64,000 bases of DNA from Candidatus Krumholzibacteriota bacterium (GCA_016932415.1 JAFGCX010000011.1:40115-104114), one strand, 5' to 3'; counted from the stretch's first letter, positions 16,842-27,689 are shown. The notes: generated by a model not told the origin, from the sequence alone. Program-made: numbers and translations.

Positions 16842-18734
16842 TCATCTGCGCGCCTTTTCCTGTCTTTCGACCTTATCTTCAGATTTTTTCAACGCGATGT
16901 ATTTTTCTCTCACCCTGCTTATAAACGGATATTCGGGATATCTTTCAAGGAGAGCCCCGAAACAGGCCGATGCCGAATCAGGATCGTCCTTTTCCATCAT
17001 CTGCCCGAGCAATTCAAGGGCCTTCGGCGCGCAATCATCAAGGGGATATTTATCAACGAACCTGGCAAGCTCTTTTTTGGCAAGTCCTCTCTCCGAGCTT
17101 CTTTCCAGCATCGACCCCCTGAAGCAGACCGCTCTGGCAAAGAGCACCGAATCGGGATATCTGTTCACGATCGACCTGAGGGTATCGCTGGCGCCCGCGA
17201 ACTCCCCTTTAAGTCTCATCCTGACCGCCACCGCGTAGATATCGAGGCTTTTTCTGTCGCTGTCTATCGCTTTTCTTGCGATCATCGCGGTTTCCAGGGC
17301 GTCATTTGCCCATTCGCTCGCCGGCCAGTTCTGCGCCAGTACCGAGAGCTCCTCTATTGCTTTTTCATAATCTCCCTCGAGAAAATGGAGCATTCCACCT
17401 GCGTATCTTCCAAGGGCGGCTATATTCGAGTCCGCGCGCGATGACAGATCGATGAATGCTGCCGCGGTTTCATCACCACCGCCGACGGCCAGCAGTGAAA
17501 AAGCTTTTATTCTTTCGCTTTCCCTTATATCCCCGGGAGAATCAAACCTGATGCCGGCCAGCGTCCGCATCGCTTCATGATGGCGGTACAGGCTGCCGCC
17601 CAGAAATCGCGCTTTAAGGAGAGCCGCTTTTTTCCTGTAAGAAGCTCCATGCCTGTGATCGATCACCCGATCGAGAAGCGAGAGGATCGAATCTCCTTCG
17701 ACCGGCGAATACTCCCCCTCCCTGTCATACTGATCCAATCGTGATTCAGCCGCCAGAAGCATTACCTGGGGAACCATCGGTGACTGCGGATATCTATATA
17801 TGAATCCATTGAGGAATCTTCCGACGAACTCGTTATACTTCTCCGTCGGTGACCTGTCGCCGGCGTTGAAAAGGATCTGCGTAAAATATAAAGCCTCGCT
17901 GTCGGTCAGTCCCACATCTTCGATCATCGAACCGGCTTCTTCGTAATCACCATTTTCAACATGAAGCAGCGCGAGGATGATCCTGAAATACCTTCCGTTT
18001 TTTTCCGAAACGAGCGAAAGAGAATCTACGGCTGAAAAATGATCTTCCCGGCACCCCGCCCTTCTGAATGAATCGAGAAGGAAATCTATCCTTTCCGACG
18101 CCGGATCCTTGTCCGCTTCCAGCAGGGCGAGGCCATCCCTGAAAGCGGAATCATGATATTCCAGAATTGTCTCATACCTGATCAGCTTTCTCAGTGCCTG
18201 CTGAAGATATTCAGCGTGTCTGCTCCCTTCGCGCAGGGTCGCTATCGCGTTTTCGAAAAGCCCCTCTGACCATTCAAGGTCCGCGATTATTGAATAATTG
18301 ACCGGGTTGGAGCTCTTTTCGCCGAGGATACCGTGCCAGACCTCGACTGCTTTTTCCCTTTGTCCCATATCAAGATAGGCTTTCCCGAGCAAGGTGACAA
18401 ACCCGGTCCTTCCGGGAGTCTTTCCAAGCTCTTCTTCCAGAAGAAAAACGGCTTTTTCCGGCGCGCGTATCTCTATATATGCCCTGGCGAGAAGTTCAGC
18501 CAGGTCGTGGAACCCGGGAGCTTTTTCCCGAAGTTCCTCGAGAAGGATTATCGCGTCGTTGAAATTCCCATCCCTGATCAGTTCCCTTGCCCTGGTACGC
18601 TCACGGTTTATTGATTTCGCGTCTACCGGCACCATCGCTGCGCGGGATCTTTCCTGCCCCATCCCAACCCGGGGAATCGCCATGAAGACGATGAGAACCA
18701 GGATCATATTGATTTTTTCCAGTCTGCTCGTCAT
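16842..18734 (-). CDS. Exported tetratricopeptide-repeat protein
   Basis: A 630-residue protein with an N-terminal hydrophobic export signal (residues 9-25) and then TPR-type helical pairs through most of its length. The clearest repeats are at about 45-160 (DGNFNDAIILLEELREKAP and the units after it) and around 440-600 (GDYEKAIEELSVLAQNWP). Such proteins scaffold periplasmic or outer-membrane assemblies. Its ATG overlaps the stop of the DUF4175-like gene (ATGA), and its own stop overlaps a possible start of the next gene, so tight stoichiometric expression with both neighbours is likely. Confidence 0.82.
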   Translation of the reverse strand: MTSRLEKINMILVLIVFMAIPRVGMGQERSRAAMVPVDAKSINRERTRARELIRDGNFNDAIILLEELREKAPGFHDLAELLARAYIEIRAPEKAVFLLEEELGKTPGRTGFVTLLGKAYLDMGQREKAVEVWHGILGEKSSNPVNYSIIADLEWSEGLFENAIATLREGSRHAEYLQQALRKLIRYETILEYHDSAFRDGLALLEADKDPASERIDFLLDSFRRAGCREDHFSAVDSLSLVSEKNGRYFRIILALLHVENGDYEEAGSMIEDVGLTDSEALYFTQILFNAGDRSPTEKYNEFVGRFLNGFIYRYPQSPMVPQVMLLAAESRLDQYDREGEYSPVEGDSILSLLDRVIDHRHGASYRKKAALLKARFLGGSLYRHHEAMRTLAGIRFDSPGDIRESERIKAFSLLAVGGGDETAAAFIDLSSRADSNIAALGRYAGGMLHFLEGDYEKAIEELSVLAQNWPASEWANDALETAMIARKAIDSDRKSLDIYAVAVRMRLKGEFAGASDTLRSIVNRYPDSVLFARAVCFRGSMLERSSERGLAKKELARFVDKYPLDDCAPKALELLGQMMEKDDPDSASACFGALLERYPEYPFISRVREKYIALKKSEDKVERQEKARR

Positions 18735-21700
18735 CTTCCCGCACCTTCCCTTGCCTTCCTCGAAAGCGCCCTGAAATACGCCTGTATCAATTCCTCATAC
18801 TCGACAGGTCCCTTTTCCTGCATCCCCTTTCGGATCTTCTCAAGCAAAAGATCGAGGTCATCGCCGGGGCCGTCGATCTCCCCCCCTTTTTCCGCATTGA
18901 TATTTTCCGCTGTCCTGCTTATACGTTCCCTCTTGTAGTCACGTCTCTTAAGCGATTTATTCGATTCGAGCATCCTGCTGAGGATCCTCTCCTCCCTGTC
19001 TATCAGGTCCCGATCAAGCTTTCCGTCTTCAAGGCTCTCAGCGACCTCTTTCATCTCATCACCGATATCGTCGAGCCTTCCGAGGACTTCTCCTGTTCCA
19101 TAGCTTTCTTTTGATATCTGCCTTAACAATTCCTCCATTTTTCTCTGTTCTGCCGCCATCCTTGACATACGGGCTCTCGATTCAAGGGAAAAACTGTCTT
19201 CTCCGCCTCCGGCCATCTCCTTCAACTGCTTGTCGATCGACGTCTGGCCTCTTAACATATTCTCCATTTTCTGCCCGGTGCTTCCACCGCTTCCTCCCGA
19301 TGCCGAACTGACTTTCAACAGCTCTATCACCGCCCGGTTCAGTCCGGCGGTGACCCGCGTCGATATCCCCGCCGCTTCGCCGAACCTGCGGTCCTGGGTC
19401 CGCGCGATGACACTCTCCATATCGATCAGAGCCCCGGAGAGATGGCTGAACGTATCTCTCGAGATCCCCAGCCTCATCCTTGCCGCCTTGAGGATGCCGG
19501 CAAGTATCTTTCTGATCGCGTCTCTTATCACCGCTTCTTCTTCAAGCAGATATTCCAGTCTGGCCGGCGCGTTCCTTTCTCCGAGCGCGCCGGAGAACCT
19601 TTCGGAGAGTTTCGAGACTTCGACCAGCTCCCAGGCAGCTTTTTCGACAGCTTTTACAGCTTCCGCGTCGACCGCCATATTCATGCTCATCTGGCATCGC
19701 CCGAGGCTTGTATAGAGACTGAGCATCTCGCTGATCGTCTTGTTTTCCGTCGATCGCGCTTCATTTCTCCTGTCCGATTCCATCTGGGCTGCCGCCTCCC
19801 GCATCAGCGAATCGATTTGAGACTTCTTCAGGTCATCGATCATCTCCCCGGTCGCATTCTCTTTTTCTTCAGCAGCGCTTCTGTCGCTGAACTCTTCAAG
19901 ATCCTTTTCGAGCCTGTTATATTCCTCGCGCAGCTCATTCTCCTTGACGGCAAGCCTTTCGAGGTCTCCCTTTTCCGTTTCATCTCTCATCTCTTTCTGC
20001 CGCTCGATGACATCTTCCATCCTGCGCAGAAGCTCTTCCATCTTCTCTTCTCTCATTATCCTGTTGAGAAGTTCGATCGTCCTGTCGAGTCTCTCCGCCA
20101 GATCATCAGCCTGCATGTCGATTTCGTCCATCGCGTCGGAGATCTCATTGTCCGGAATATCGCGCATCATTTTCTGGAATTTTTCCATCGCTTCAAGAAG
20201 ATCCTCGTTCTCTATCTTTTTAAGGAGATCCTGGATCTCCTCGATTTTTTTGCCTATTTCCATCGAGGTCATCCTGTTTTCCTCGAATTCCCGCAGCGTG
20301 TTCTCAAGGCTTCCTGCCGCTTCCTGGATCTTCTCTTTGAGTCTTTCCTGCATTTCGAGAAGTTCTTTGCCTTTTTCCCTGCTTTCCCAATCCATTTTAC
20401 CTGTTGCTCTGAATTCGTCGGAAAGTTCTTTCATCCTGTCACGTATTTCCCTGCTTTCGTCGACGATCTCGTCAAAGGCCCTGTCTCTGAGTTGTTCCTC
20501 CTTCCGCGCCTCGACGTAGAGATCGGCAAGGGAAGGAACGGTCAGCACTCTCGTCTCCGTCCTGGCGTACCCCTGCTGATCCGCTGAGTTGTTATCACGA
20601 GCTTCCATATAATAAAGGATCCGGTCTCCGGGAAAGACCCTCTCTCCTTCCAGCGACCATTCATAGTCATTTTCAATCACCCTCGGAGCTTCTCCGGCAC
20701 CTTTTTTAACGTCTATCGATAAGAACCTGCTGTCCCTGCCTTCTTTCATGAATCTCAGATTCAGTTCCACGATCCCGTAATCGTCCGCAGCCCTGAACAA
20801 GACCCGCGTCCTGAGGGAACGGGGGAGGACATCCGGGTCAGGGGGGGAGAATATCTCGACGGCCGGAGGCCTGTCGCTTCTGCAGATAAAAGGATAACTG
20901 ATCGACGACTCGTTCGACAGCCCCGCGGAATCGATGACCGCGAGAGTCATCGTATCGCTTTTTATAACCTTGAATTCTCCGTAAAATCTTTTTCCCGCGG
21001 GTTTAAAATCGATTCTCTCGCCCGAAGAGAACTCCGCCGCGGCCACCATGACAGATTTGCTCACCTCTCCGGAAAGAAGCACTTTCGTTCCGGACAGGAC
21101 TGATCTCTTTCCGGAAAGAAAAGACAGCGTGTCGGGAACCTTTCCCGTATATGGCGGATATTCCAGGACCGCTTCAACAACATTGATGACAGGCCTGTGC
21201 ATGACCGCTATATGCCGGCTCGCTGACTTTTCTCCCCCCGCTTTGAAGTAATAATCGACATCTTCCCTTATCTCCCTGAACTGGTAAGTAAACGACCGGA
21301 ACGTATTCCCGCCTTCCGGGCCGGCAGCAGTCATCGTCTTGAAGCTTTTCCACACACCCGGGACCGTTGAGAATCTTATTTCGACATCTCCCCGTGCCGA
21401 TCCCATCCTGACCGCCCCGACCGTAACATCCTCTCCGGCAAGTACCGTCTGATCGACTTCCGTGACAATAAGATTATTAGCCGGTGATGAGGCAAAGCTC
21501 AGGCCCGGATCGAGTATAGCTCCCGCCAGCTGAGCGGCATCCCTGTTTCCAAATATGACAACGGCCAGCATCATCACACCAAGGACTGATCCGGATATCA
21601 GCCACCCCGGCTTTCCCTCGCCTCCGAAGATCTCAAGCGCTGAGACTGTCTCGAGTCTTCTTGCCCCTCTTCTTGCCGTTTCTTTCATAAGATAGGGAGA

Positions 21701-22066
21701 ATAATTCCCGAGTCTTTTTTCTTTTCCCGTAAACTCCAGCGCAGCCGCGAAGAGGCTTCCGTTGCCCGTGCTTCTCCCGATATCTTCAGCGATATATTCG
21801 ATCGGTCTGAACAGGCGCCACAATCTGAATCCGATATAGATTACAGCTATGATTGTTCCGGCCCAGAAACAGACAAAACCAGCCAGCGGCCAGTACCTCC
21901 ACTGGCCCAAAACGAAACTGATGCCGAAAAGGAATAAAAACAGCCCCATCTCGGATGAGACGAGAAAGGTAAAAAGACCCCTCATAATGAAGCGTCTGCG
22001 CGAGGAAGACAGGGAACGAAGCGCGGAAAGCAGCTCGTTAAAAATATTGTCATTCAGTAAGAGCAT
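18731..22066 (-). CDS. DUF4175-like membrane protein with long coiled coil
   Basis: A 1111-residue protein. Two membrane helices lie at about 32-75, with a third near 155-172. A beta-rich extracytoplasmic part (about 180-520) follows, containing repeats such as PPYTGKVPDTLSF. The remainder, about 525-1100, is highly charged and predicted coiled coil, rich in Glu, Lys, Arg and Met. The layout fits DUF4175 proteins, which are found next to DUF4159 genes in Bacteroidota-like genomes; biochemical function is not known. It overlaps the preceding DUF4159 gene by 17 nt and the following TPR gene by 4 nt. Confidence 0.75.
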   Translation of the reverse strand: MLLLNDNIFNELLSALRSLSSSRRRFIMRGLFTFLVSSEMGLFLFLFGISFVLGQWRYWPLAGFVCFWAGTIIAVIYIGFRLWRLFRPIEYIAEDIGRSTGNGSLFAAALEFTGKEKRLGNYSPYLMKETARRGARRLETVSALEIFGGEGKPGWLISGSVLGVMMLAVVIFGNRDAAQLAGAILDPGLSFASSPANNLIVTEVDQTVLAGEDVTVGAVRMGSARGDVEIRFSTVPGVWKSFKTMTAAGPEGGNTFRSFTYQFREIREDVDYYFKAGGEKSASRHIAVMHRPVINVVEAVLEYPPYTGKVPDTLSFLSGKRSVLSGTKVLLSGEVSKSVMVAAAEFSSGERIDFKPAGKRFYGEFKVIKSDTMTLAVIDSAGLSNESSISYPFICRSDRPPAVEIFSPPDPDVLPRSLRTRVLFRAADDYGIVELNLRFMKEGRDSRFLSIDVKKGAGEAPRVIENDYEWSLEGERVFPGDRILYYMEARDNNSADQQGYARTETRVLTVPSLADLYVEARKEEQLRDRAFDEIVDESREIRDRMKELSDEFRATGKMDWESREKGKELLEMQERLKEKIQEAAGSLENTLREFEENRMTSMEIGKKIEEIQDLLKKIENEDLLEAMEKFQKMMRDIPDNEISDAMDEIDMQADDLAERLDRTIELLNRIMREEKMEELLRRMEDVIERQKEMRDETEKGDLERLAVKENELREEYNRLEKDLEEFSDRSAAEEKENATGEMIDDLKKSQIDSLMREAAAQMESDRRNEARSTENKTISEMLSLYTSLGRCQMSMNMAVDAEAVKAVEKAAWELVEVSKLSERFSGALGERNAPARLEYLLEEEAVIRDAIRKILAGILKAARMRLGISRDTFSHLSGALIDMESVIARTQDRRFGEAAGISTRVTAGLNRAVIELLKVSSASGGSGGSTGQKMENMLRGQTSIDKQLKEMAGGGEDSFSLESRARMSRMAAEQRKMEELLRQISKESYGTGEVLGRLDDIGDEMKEVAESLEDGKLDRDLIDREERILSRMLESNKSLKRRDYKRERISRTAENINAEKGGEIDGPGDDLDLLLEKIRKGMQEKGPVEYEELIQAYFRALSRKAREGAGR

Positions 22067-22784
22067 AATAGAGAATATTCACCGCCATCCTGATCGCCGC
22101 CTCCCTTTTTCCCGGCGGATCCCCATGCACATCAGGATCTTCAAGCCCGTCGCCGATATCACTTTCATATGTATAGAATATCATAAGCCGCTCTCCGTCG
22201 AAGACTCCAAGACCCTGTGGAGGCGATCCGTTATGTTCGTGGATCTTGGGAGGGCCATCGAGATGGTAGAAAGAATGATATATGGGATGATCGAGAGATA
22301 CGGCCACAAGTTCCCTTTCCGGAAAAAGCTCTCTGACCATCGAACGGAAAGATTCATCCATGCCGTAATTGTCATCGGCATAGAGGAACCCTCCGGCAAG
22401 AAGATGCCCGCGGAGATTTACAAATTCCTCACGATCCAGTGAGATATTCCCATGACCGGTCATATACAGAAAGGGGAATGAAAATAACCCGGGATCAAGC
22501 AGAGAGACGACCGTCTCATTTGCCGCCGTCCTGATACCTGTTCTTTTATTGAACTCTCTCAACAGGTTTGGTATCGACGACGGGTCCCCATACCAGTCCC
22601 CGCCCCCTCCATATTTGATCCTGCCTACGCCTGTCCTGGACCTTTCGATATTTATCCGGTCCTCTTTTCCTTCCCCGGCATCATCAGCCGCCTTTTCCGG
22701 CCTCTGATATCCCTGGCTCCTCGCCGAGACTGCCGGAAGGATCAGGATCATGAAAAGAAAGAGGTGCGTCGCAATCTTTTTCAT
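22050..22784 (-). CDS. DUF4159 domain secreted protein
   Basis: A 244-residue exported protein with a signal peptide in residues 1-22. The DUF4159 domain covers about 55-240 and shows RIKYGGGGDWYGDPSSI, FPFLYMTGHGNISLD, GGFLYADDNYG and LDHPIYHSFYHLDGPPKI. This is a GATase-like alpha/beta fold lacking an obvious catalytic triad. The gene is tucked 3 nt after the giant kinase and overlaps the DUF4175-like gene, so it is surely co-transcribed. Function unknown; conserved pairing with DUF4175 points to a common envelope process. Confidence 0.85.
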   Translation of the reverse strand: MKKIATHLFLFMILILPAVSARSQGYQRPEKAADDAGEGKEDRINIERSRTGVGRIKYGGGGDWYGDPSSIPNLLREFNKRTGIRTAANETVVSLLDPGLFSFPFLYMTGHGNISLDREEFVNLRGHLLAGGFLYADDNYGMDESFRSMVRELFPERELVAVSLDHPIYHSFYHLDGPPKIHEHNGSPPQGLGVFDGERLMIFYTYESDIGDGLEDPDVHGDPPGKREAAIRMAVNILYYALTE

Positions 22785-22787
22785 CAG

Positions 22788-25700
22788 TTACTCCAGCGCG
22801 GCCGGGATCCTTACTATAGCTTCTACTCCCTGGCCGTCTTTCCTGTTCCTGATAATTATTTCTCCTTCCATCTCCCGGGCGATACTCTCGCATATCGCGA
22901 GGCCGAGGCCCGTACCGTTAGTCTTGGTGGAAAAGTACGGTTCGAAAAGTCTTTCCTCTATCTCGCCAGGGAGGCCGCATCCGTTGTCGATCACCGAGAT
23001 CTCCGTCATTTCCCCGTCGCGGGCGGTACTTATCGAAAGAATGCCGGAACCTTCCATGGCGTCAAGGGCGTTCTCGATAAGATTTACCAGGATCTTGCGC
23101 AACCCCTCCCTGTCAGCTTTGACCGCGATTTCTTCAGTATCTTCAAAGCTTATCTCCACTCCCGGAGCTCCTTTATATCCCGATATTATCTTCTGAATGA
23201 AATCTCCAGCGACGATCCGCTCAGGACTGAGGTCTATCGACTTTCCAAAGCTGGAGAACTCGGAAGCGATCTTCCTGAGGATCTCCGTCTGCTGTATTAC
23301 CGTCTCGGCGCCTTCTTCGAAGATCTTCCCGAACTCTTCCCTGTTTCCGCGATATGCTCTCTGCATCAACTGGACAGACAGCTTTATAGGAGTAAGCGGA
23401 TTTTTCACTTCGTGCGCTATCTGTCTTGCCATCTCGACCCACGCCGATAATTTTTTCGTCTTTATCAGCTCGGTCAGGTCATCGAAGACTACTACCGTTC
23501 CGAGACTCTCATTCTCGGCTGAAAGGCTTGTTATCACCGCCTTGATTATCCTCTTGTCTTTTCCGGGAAGGGACAGTTCTTTCTCAACAGTATTTTCGGA
23601 GGAACCCGAGAACAGTTCCATGAAAGCCCTGAGGTCCTTCCTCTCCACATCTTCCGGTTTCTTTCCAGCCAGATTCTCCTCTCCCAGGTCGAGCAATCTC
23701 GCCGCGGAGGGATTGACAGTAGCTATCCGTCCGTCACGACCGGTAGAGACTACTCCGGTCGCTATATTTTCAAGTATAGCGGAAAGGTATCTCTGTCTTT
23801 CCAGCAGATCACGCCTTGCTCCCCTGAGAGCGGTCGTCATCGTGTTGAAGGAATCGACAAGGTCGCCTATTTCGTCCTGCGCTTCCGCCTCGAGCATAAA
23901 CTCGAGATCGCCCCTGATTATCCTTTTTGTCCCGCCCCTCAGCACGGCTATCGGGTTTATGATCTTTCCGGCAAGAAAGACACCGAGGGTCACCGCAGCA
24001 GAAAAAAGAAGCGCCAGAAGCCCAAGGATCAGAGCGTATGATTTCAGTATCTCTTTTCTGACCAGGGCGGTACGGTAAAGCATCGGCACGGAGAGGACTC
24101 CGCTGACATCGCCAGAGATCGACGATAACGCCCTGCTCGCCACCTTGTATGAATAATCGCCCAGAGCCTGGTCCCGGACAGTGACCTTGCTTCTTCCAAA
24201 CCCCGTATCGGCATATACCACGGGAGTGAGAAGCTGGTCGAGGAACCCTCCGGTAAAAAGCTCTCTCTTGCTCGTCGCGTTGATCGCCCCGTTATAATAC
24301 AGATTGATATTCTGTCCGACTACGCCGGCGATCTTTTCTATAAAACTGTCATCAAGCTTTCTTCTGTAATAAAGATACCCTCCTCGAGACCCCGGAAGGG
24401 AAACAGCAATCACCGTCCCGCCGTAGAGGAAGGGATAATTGTACGTGACCGTGACAGCTCCTGTCTCACTCTGCATGATAAGCGACGCTATTTCCTCATT
24501 GCCAAAATCTTCAAGGTTCTCATCGAGCAGGATCCCTCCGTCCGCGTCAAAGAGGGTAAACCGCGTTTGCGCAAACCTTGAGATCTCACCTATCCTCGGC
24601 TCTCTTGCCCCTGACAGGACATCCCCGAGATAACGGCTTCCAGCAAAAGCCTCGGCTTCGGATCTTATCGAATGCCTGATAAAGGACTCTGCCGATTTTA
24701 CCGCGGCGACCGCCTCGCGGTCTCCTTCCGCCGTGAACCTGTACCGGATATATCTGCCTGAAAATATCCCCATCAGCAGCACCGGCATTACTGAAACCGC
24801 GAGGAACGAAAGAAGAAGCTTCCGCCTGAAACTCAATCTTCCCGAAAATTCAACAGCCGGCGTCAGGCTCCCCAGGACTGGAAGCCTTCTGACTATCATC
24901 AGCACTATCAGCGAGATAAGTGTCAAAATAATATCGAGAGAGACGACCATCGCCCATTGCAGCACCCGTTCATTCAGTGCGGCCTCCCTGTACCCCACGA
25001 GAAATCCTGTCCCGTCCGCTCCATACCCCGTCAGGCAGCTGTACCTGTCGCCGTCGACTTTCAGCTGGAACCACTCCCCCGTTTTTTCGGAAAGGGTTGT
25101 ACCCGAAGCAAGAACCGGCGCCGATGAACTTATCACCTTGTCATCACTGATCCTGGCAACGAGAAGATCCTCCGGTTCATCGATCCTCGGGGCAAGTTCT
25201 CCGCTCTCCAGATTCTGAAATATCTCCGGCGCCATCGGCCCGGCGCTGACAAGAAGCTCGGGGTTGTCAAAGAAGTAGGGCACCATGATCTGCACATATC
25301 CGGCGCTGACACCGCTGATATGGTAAAGCGGAGATGTCCCCGCGAGGAAATAGACCTTTCCCCCTTCCGTCTCCTTTATCATCCTCTTTACACTGGGAAC
25401 CCTCGAAGCGATCAATGTGTCCGGCAAGGCCCGCATCACTTCATGAGGCATCCCGACGGAAAACCTGGAGAATCTATCTCCTCTCGCGTCGTAGACGTCG
25501 AAGACGGATGAGAATCCGAATCTGCTCAGTTCGCTCTCGGCCCAGAGTTCGAACGCCGTAGATTTTTTCCGGGATAGCGCTTTCGCGACTGCCGTGCGGC
25601 TTTCGGTGATATTCTCGCAGAGATCGGGGAGCACCACCATCAACCAGTTCCCTTCAGGATCATTGAAACTTTCCAGTTTTTCCATCACCCTTCCCCTTCT

Positions 25701-27659
25701 AAGCCCCTCATATTCGAGCGATGCCGTCCCGTAGACTACAAGAGACGAGATCAGGACTATGAAGAAGGAAGAAAATATAAGGGAAAGGGCCTCTTCCTTT
25801 CTGAGCATCGGAAAGATCCTGATAGAGAGAAAAAACAGCGCCGCGCAGGCTATTGTCGAGGACCAGTGAGGATCGAGGAAAAATATGACGGCTGTCATCG
25901 CCACAATACCGGCCGGAAGCCCTTCGGAAAGATTTCCTCCGCCCCAGACCAGAACGACTCTGCTACTGAAGATCGCAGCAATGAAAATACCTGTTATTGA
26001 AAACAACATCGCCATGTGGAGCGAAAGGACGGGAACCGTATAAAACTCCGTGTCAAGCCCGAGCAATCTTGGATTGGCGTTCAGAATCACCCTTGCCACG
26101 GTCCTTGACGAAAGATAGCTCGCCGCCCCGAGGATCAGAGCAAGCAGGACCGCCTTTACGATTATCCTCCACGGATCGATCCCTCCCCTTTTCTCGATCC
26201 TTCTTTCCATGAAGCCTGAGAAATAGGTCCGGAAGACCTTCACGCAGCCAAAAACGAGTATCAGAAAGAAAAGGGAAGTAATAAGATAATCTCCTGTCGT
26301 CCTGGTCAGGCCACCGGGCAGATTATCTGCGAATAGAGCTGGATCGAAGAGACTGATCCCGAAAAAGATGCTTGGAATATCCATTCGAAGGAGAATATAT
26401 CTTATCAGACCAAGAAGGGAGACGAGAAATAACAGGCGCCTGGCAAGATTCCAGATCTCCCGGCGCCCAGCCCTGAGTTTCTTCGCGAAACGCCCGTAGA
26501 CCCATTTGGCCAGGACAAGGGCGTTCAATATCAGCAGGGCTCCGGCCCATAGCGTCTTCTTTTTCTCCCGGGAATCGATCGCCGCCTGGAAGGTGTCTCC
26601 ACTTATGTTCAACATCGCCAGTTTCTGACCTGTCCGGGAATTGACGACCCCGAAGATCCTTATCTTACCGTTTTCCTCCTCAATGACTCTCGGTCTGTTC
26701 CCGGCAGGCATGGCTTTCTTCTGTTGTATCCCGGAAGGATCGTTTCCCTCCCAGAACCTGTATTCGATCTCGCAGTGATATTGTCCCGACAGGACCTCGC
26801 CAAGTCCTGTGCTCCTGAGAAACCGGTTGCTAATGCGGTAGTTGACTTCCAGCGGAAGATCTACTACTACCCTGCCGCCCCCGATCGGGGCTTCATGTAC
26901 CAGCAGCGTGTAGAGCTGCGTCGTGCTGGTAAAAATCGCCTCTTCAGCGCTTCCCGATCTTACATTACCATGATAACGGGGCACTCCGCCCCAGGCGATA
27001 CGCCGGCCGTTCGCCGTGATCACCTGTATCCCCATTTCCCTGAAAGGCCTCTGTCCCCGCCCTTCGGCGACGGCAAGGGAATCGAGAGAGAGGACCAGAA
27101 GCGATAACTTTTCCCCTTCTATCTTGTCGAGATCCTTCCCTGCAACAAGCCCCGCCGCCATTCTGGCGCTTGAAATCGCTTTTTTTTCAGCCTTGAGTAA
27201 CGCGGCCTCCGCCCTTTCGTATATTTCCAGGAGCCTCTCCGTCTCCTTTTTTCCTGCTCCTTTCTGATCCCTGTGAAACGGCATCGCCAGGATCACGATA
27301 AGCAACAGGAGCAAAAGAGGGATCAAAGGAACCGGCTCTATCGTTCTTGAGGGTGAAAGGATCTTTCTTTTTCCACTCTCCGGCGCCTCGGGCTGTCTCT
27401 CTACGATCTCGTCAAGATTTCTGGGATACCACCGGGATGATAGTTCCCCGCCGGGCGAGGATCCCGCCTGCTGCCTGCCGGGATGCGGCAGAAAAAGAAA
27501 TATTATGAATCCAGCGTTGAGGAGCAGAAGGACAAGCCAGACCGGAGCCTTTATACTTATCCTTCCCGCCGAGATAAAAGCGATGAAAAAAACAAGCGCC
27601 ACTATAAGAAATACCCAGAGCGCCGCTTGAAATATCTTTCTTTCCTTCTCTATATGCAC
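22788..27659 (-). CDS. Giant NtrY-like membrane histidine kinase
   Basis: A 1623-residue sensor kinase. The first half is a complex membrane sensor: two helices near 12-57, one near 113-130, an extracytoplasmic module (about 135-370), a block of about nine helices (about 370-650), a second extracytoplasmic module (about 660-890), then a third flanked by helices near 905 and 940 and near 1195. A HAMP linker (about 1215-1270) and a PAS domain (about 1285-1390) follow. The catalytic core has H-box HEVKNPLTPIK with His1416, NLIENALDAM near 1530, and GTGLGLAI near 1588. The core resembles NtrY, whose partners are often sigma-54 activators; no response regulator is adjacent. Confidence 0.9.
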   Translation of the reverse strand: MHIEKERKIFQAALWVFLIVALVFFIAFISAGRISIKAPVWLVLLLLNAGFIIFLFLPHPGRQQAGSSPGGELSSRWYPRNLDEIVERQPEAPESGKRKILSPSRTIEPVPLIPLLLLLLIVILAMPFHRDQKGAGKKETERLLEIYERAEAALLKAEKKAISSARMAAGLVAGKDLDKIEGEKLSLLVLSLDSLAVAEGRGQRPFREMGIQVITANGRRIAWGGVPRYHGNVRSGSAEEAIFTSTTQLYTLLVHEAPIGGGRVVVDLPLEVNYRISNRFLRSTGLGEVLSGQYHCEIEYRFWEGNDPSGIQQKKAMPAGNRPRVIEEENGKIRIFGVVNSRTGQKLAMLNISGDTFQAAIDSREKKKTLWAGALLILNALVLAKWVYGRFAKKLRAGRREIWNLARRLLFLVSLLGLIRYILLRMDIPSIFFGISLFDPALFADNLPGGLTRTTGDYLITSLFFLILVFGCVKVFRTYFSGFMERRIEKRGGIDPWRIIVKAVLLALILGAASYLSSRTVARVILNANPRLLGLDTEFYTVPVLSLHMAMLFSITGIFIAAIFSSRVVLVWGGGNLSEGLPAGIVAMTAVIFFLDPHWSSTIACAALFFLSIRIFPMLRKEEALSLIFSSFFIVLISSLVVYGTASLEYEGLRRGRVMEKLESFNDPEGNWLMVVLPDLCENITESRTAVAKALSRKKSTAFELWAESELSRFGFSSVFDVYDARGDRFSRFSVGMPHEVMRALPDTLIASRVPSVKRMIKETEGGKVYFLAGTSPLYHISGVSAGYVQIMVPYFFDNPELLVSAGPMAPEIFQNLESGELAPRIDEPEDLLVARISDDKVISSSAPVLASGTTLSEKTGEWFQLKVDGDRYSCLTGYGADGTGFLVGYREAALNERVLQWAMVVSLDIILTLISLIVLMIVRRLPVLGSLTPAVEFSGRLSFRRKLLLSFLAVSVMPVLLMGIFSGRYIRYRFTAEGDREAVAAVKSAESFIRHSIRSEAEAFAGSRYLGDVLSGAREPRIGEISRFAQTRFTLFDADGGILLDENLEDFGNEEIASLIMQSETGAVTVTYNYPFLYGGTVIAVSLPGSRGGYLYYRRKLDDSFIEKIAGVVGQNINLYYNGAINATSKRELFTGGFLDQLLTPVVYADTGFGRSKVTVRDQALGDYSYKVASRALSSISGDVSGVLSVPMLYRTALVRKEILKSYALILGLLALLFSAAVTLGVFLAGKIINPIAVLRGGTKRIIRGDLEFMLEAEAQDEIGDLVDSFNTMTTALRGARRDLLERQRYLSAILENIATGVVSTGRDGRIATVNPSAARLLDLGEENLAGKKPEDVERKDLRAFMELFSGSSENTVEKELSLPGKDKRIIKAVITSLSAENESLGTVVVFDDLTELIKTKKLSAWVEMARQIAHEVKNPLTPIKLSVQLMQRAYRGNREEFGKIFEEGAETVIQQTEILRKIASEFSSFGKSIDLSPERIVAGDFIQKIISGYKGAPGVEISFEDTEEIAVKADREGLRKILVNLIENALDAMEGSGILSISTARDGEMTEISVIDNGCGLPGEIEERLFEPYFSTKTNGTGLGLAICESIAREMEGEIIIRNRKDGQGVEAIVRIPAALE

Positions 27660-27689
27660 AGGTCAAATCTCCAGGATCGATATCGACGG

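Noticed and set aside
19442..20587. 381-residue plus-strand open frame inside the DUF4175-like gene
   Set aside because: Antisense to the low-complexity Glu/Arg coiled coil; Phe/Leu/Arg-rich composition and no start signals.
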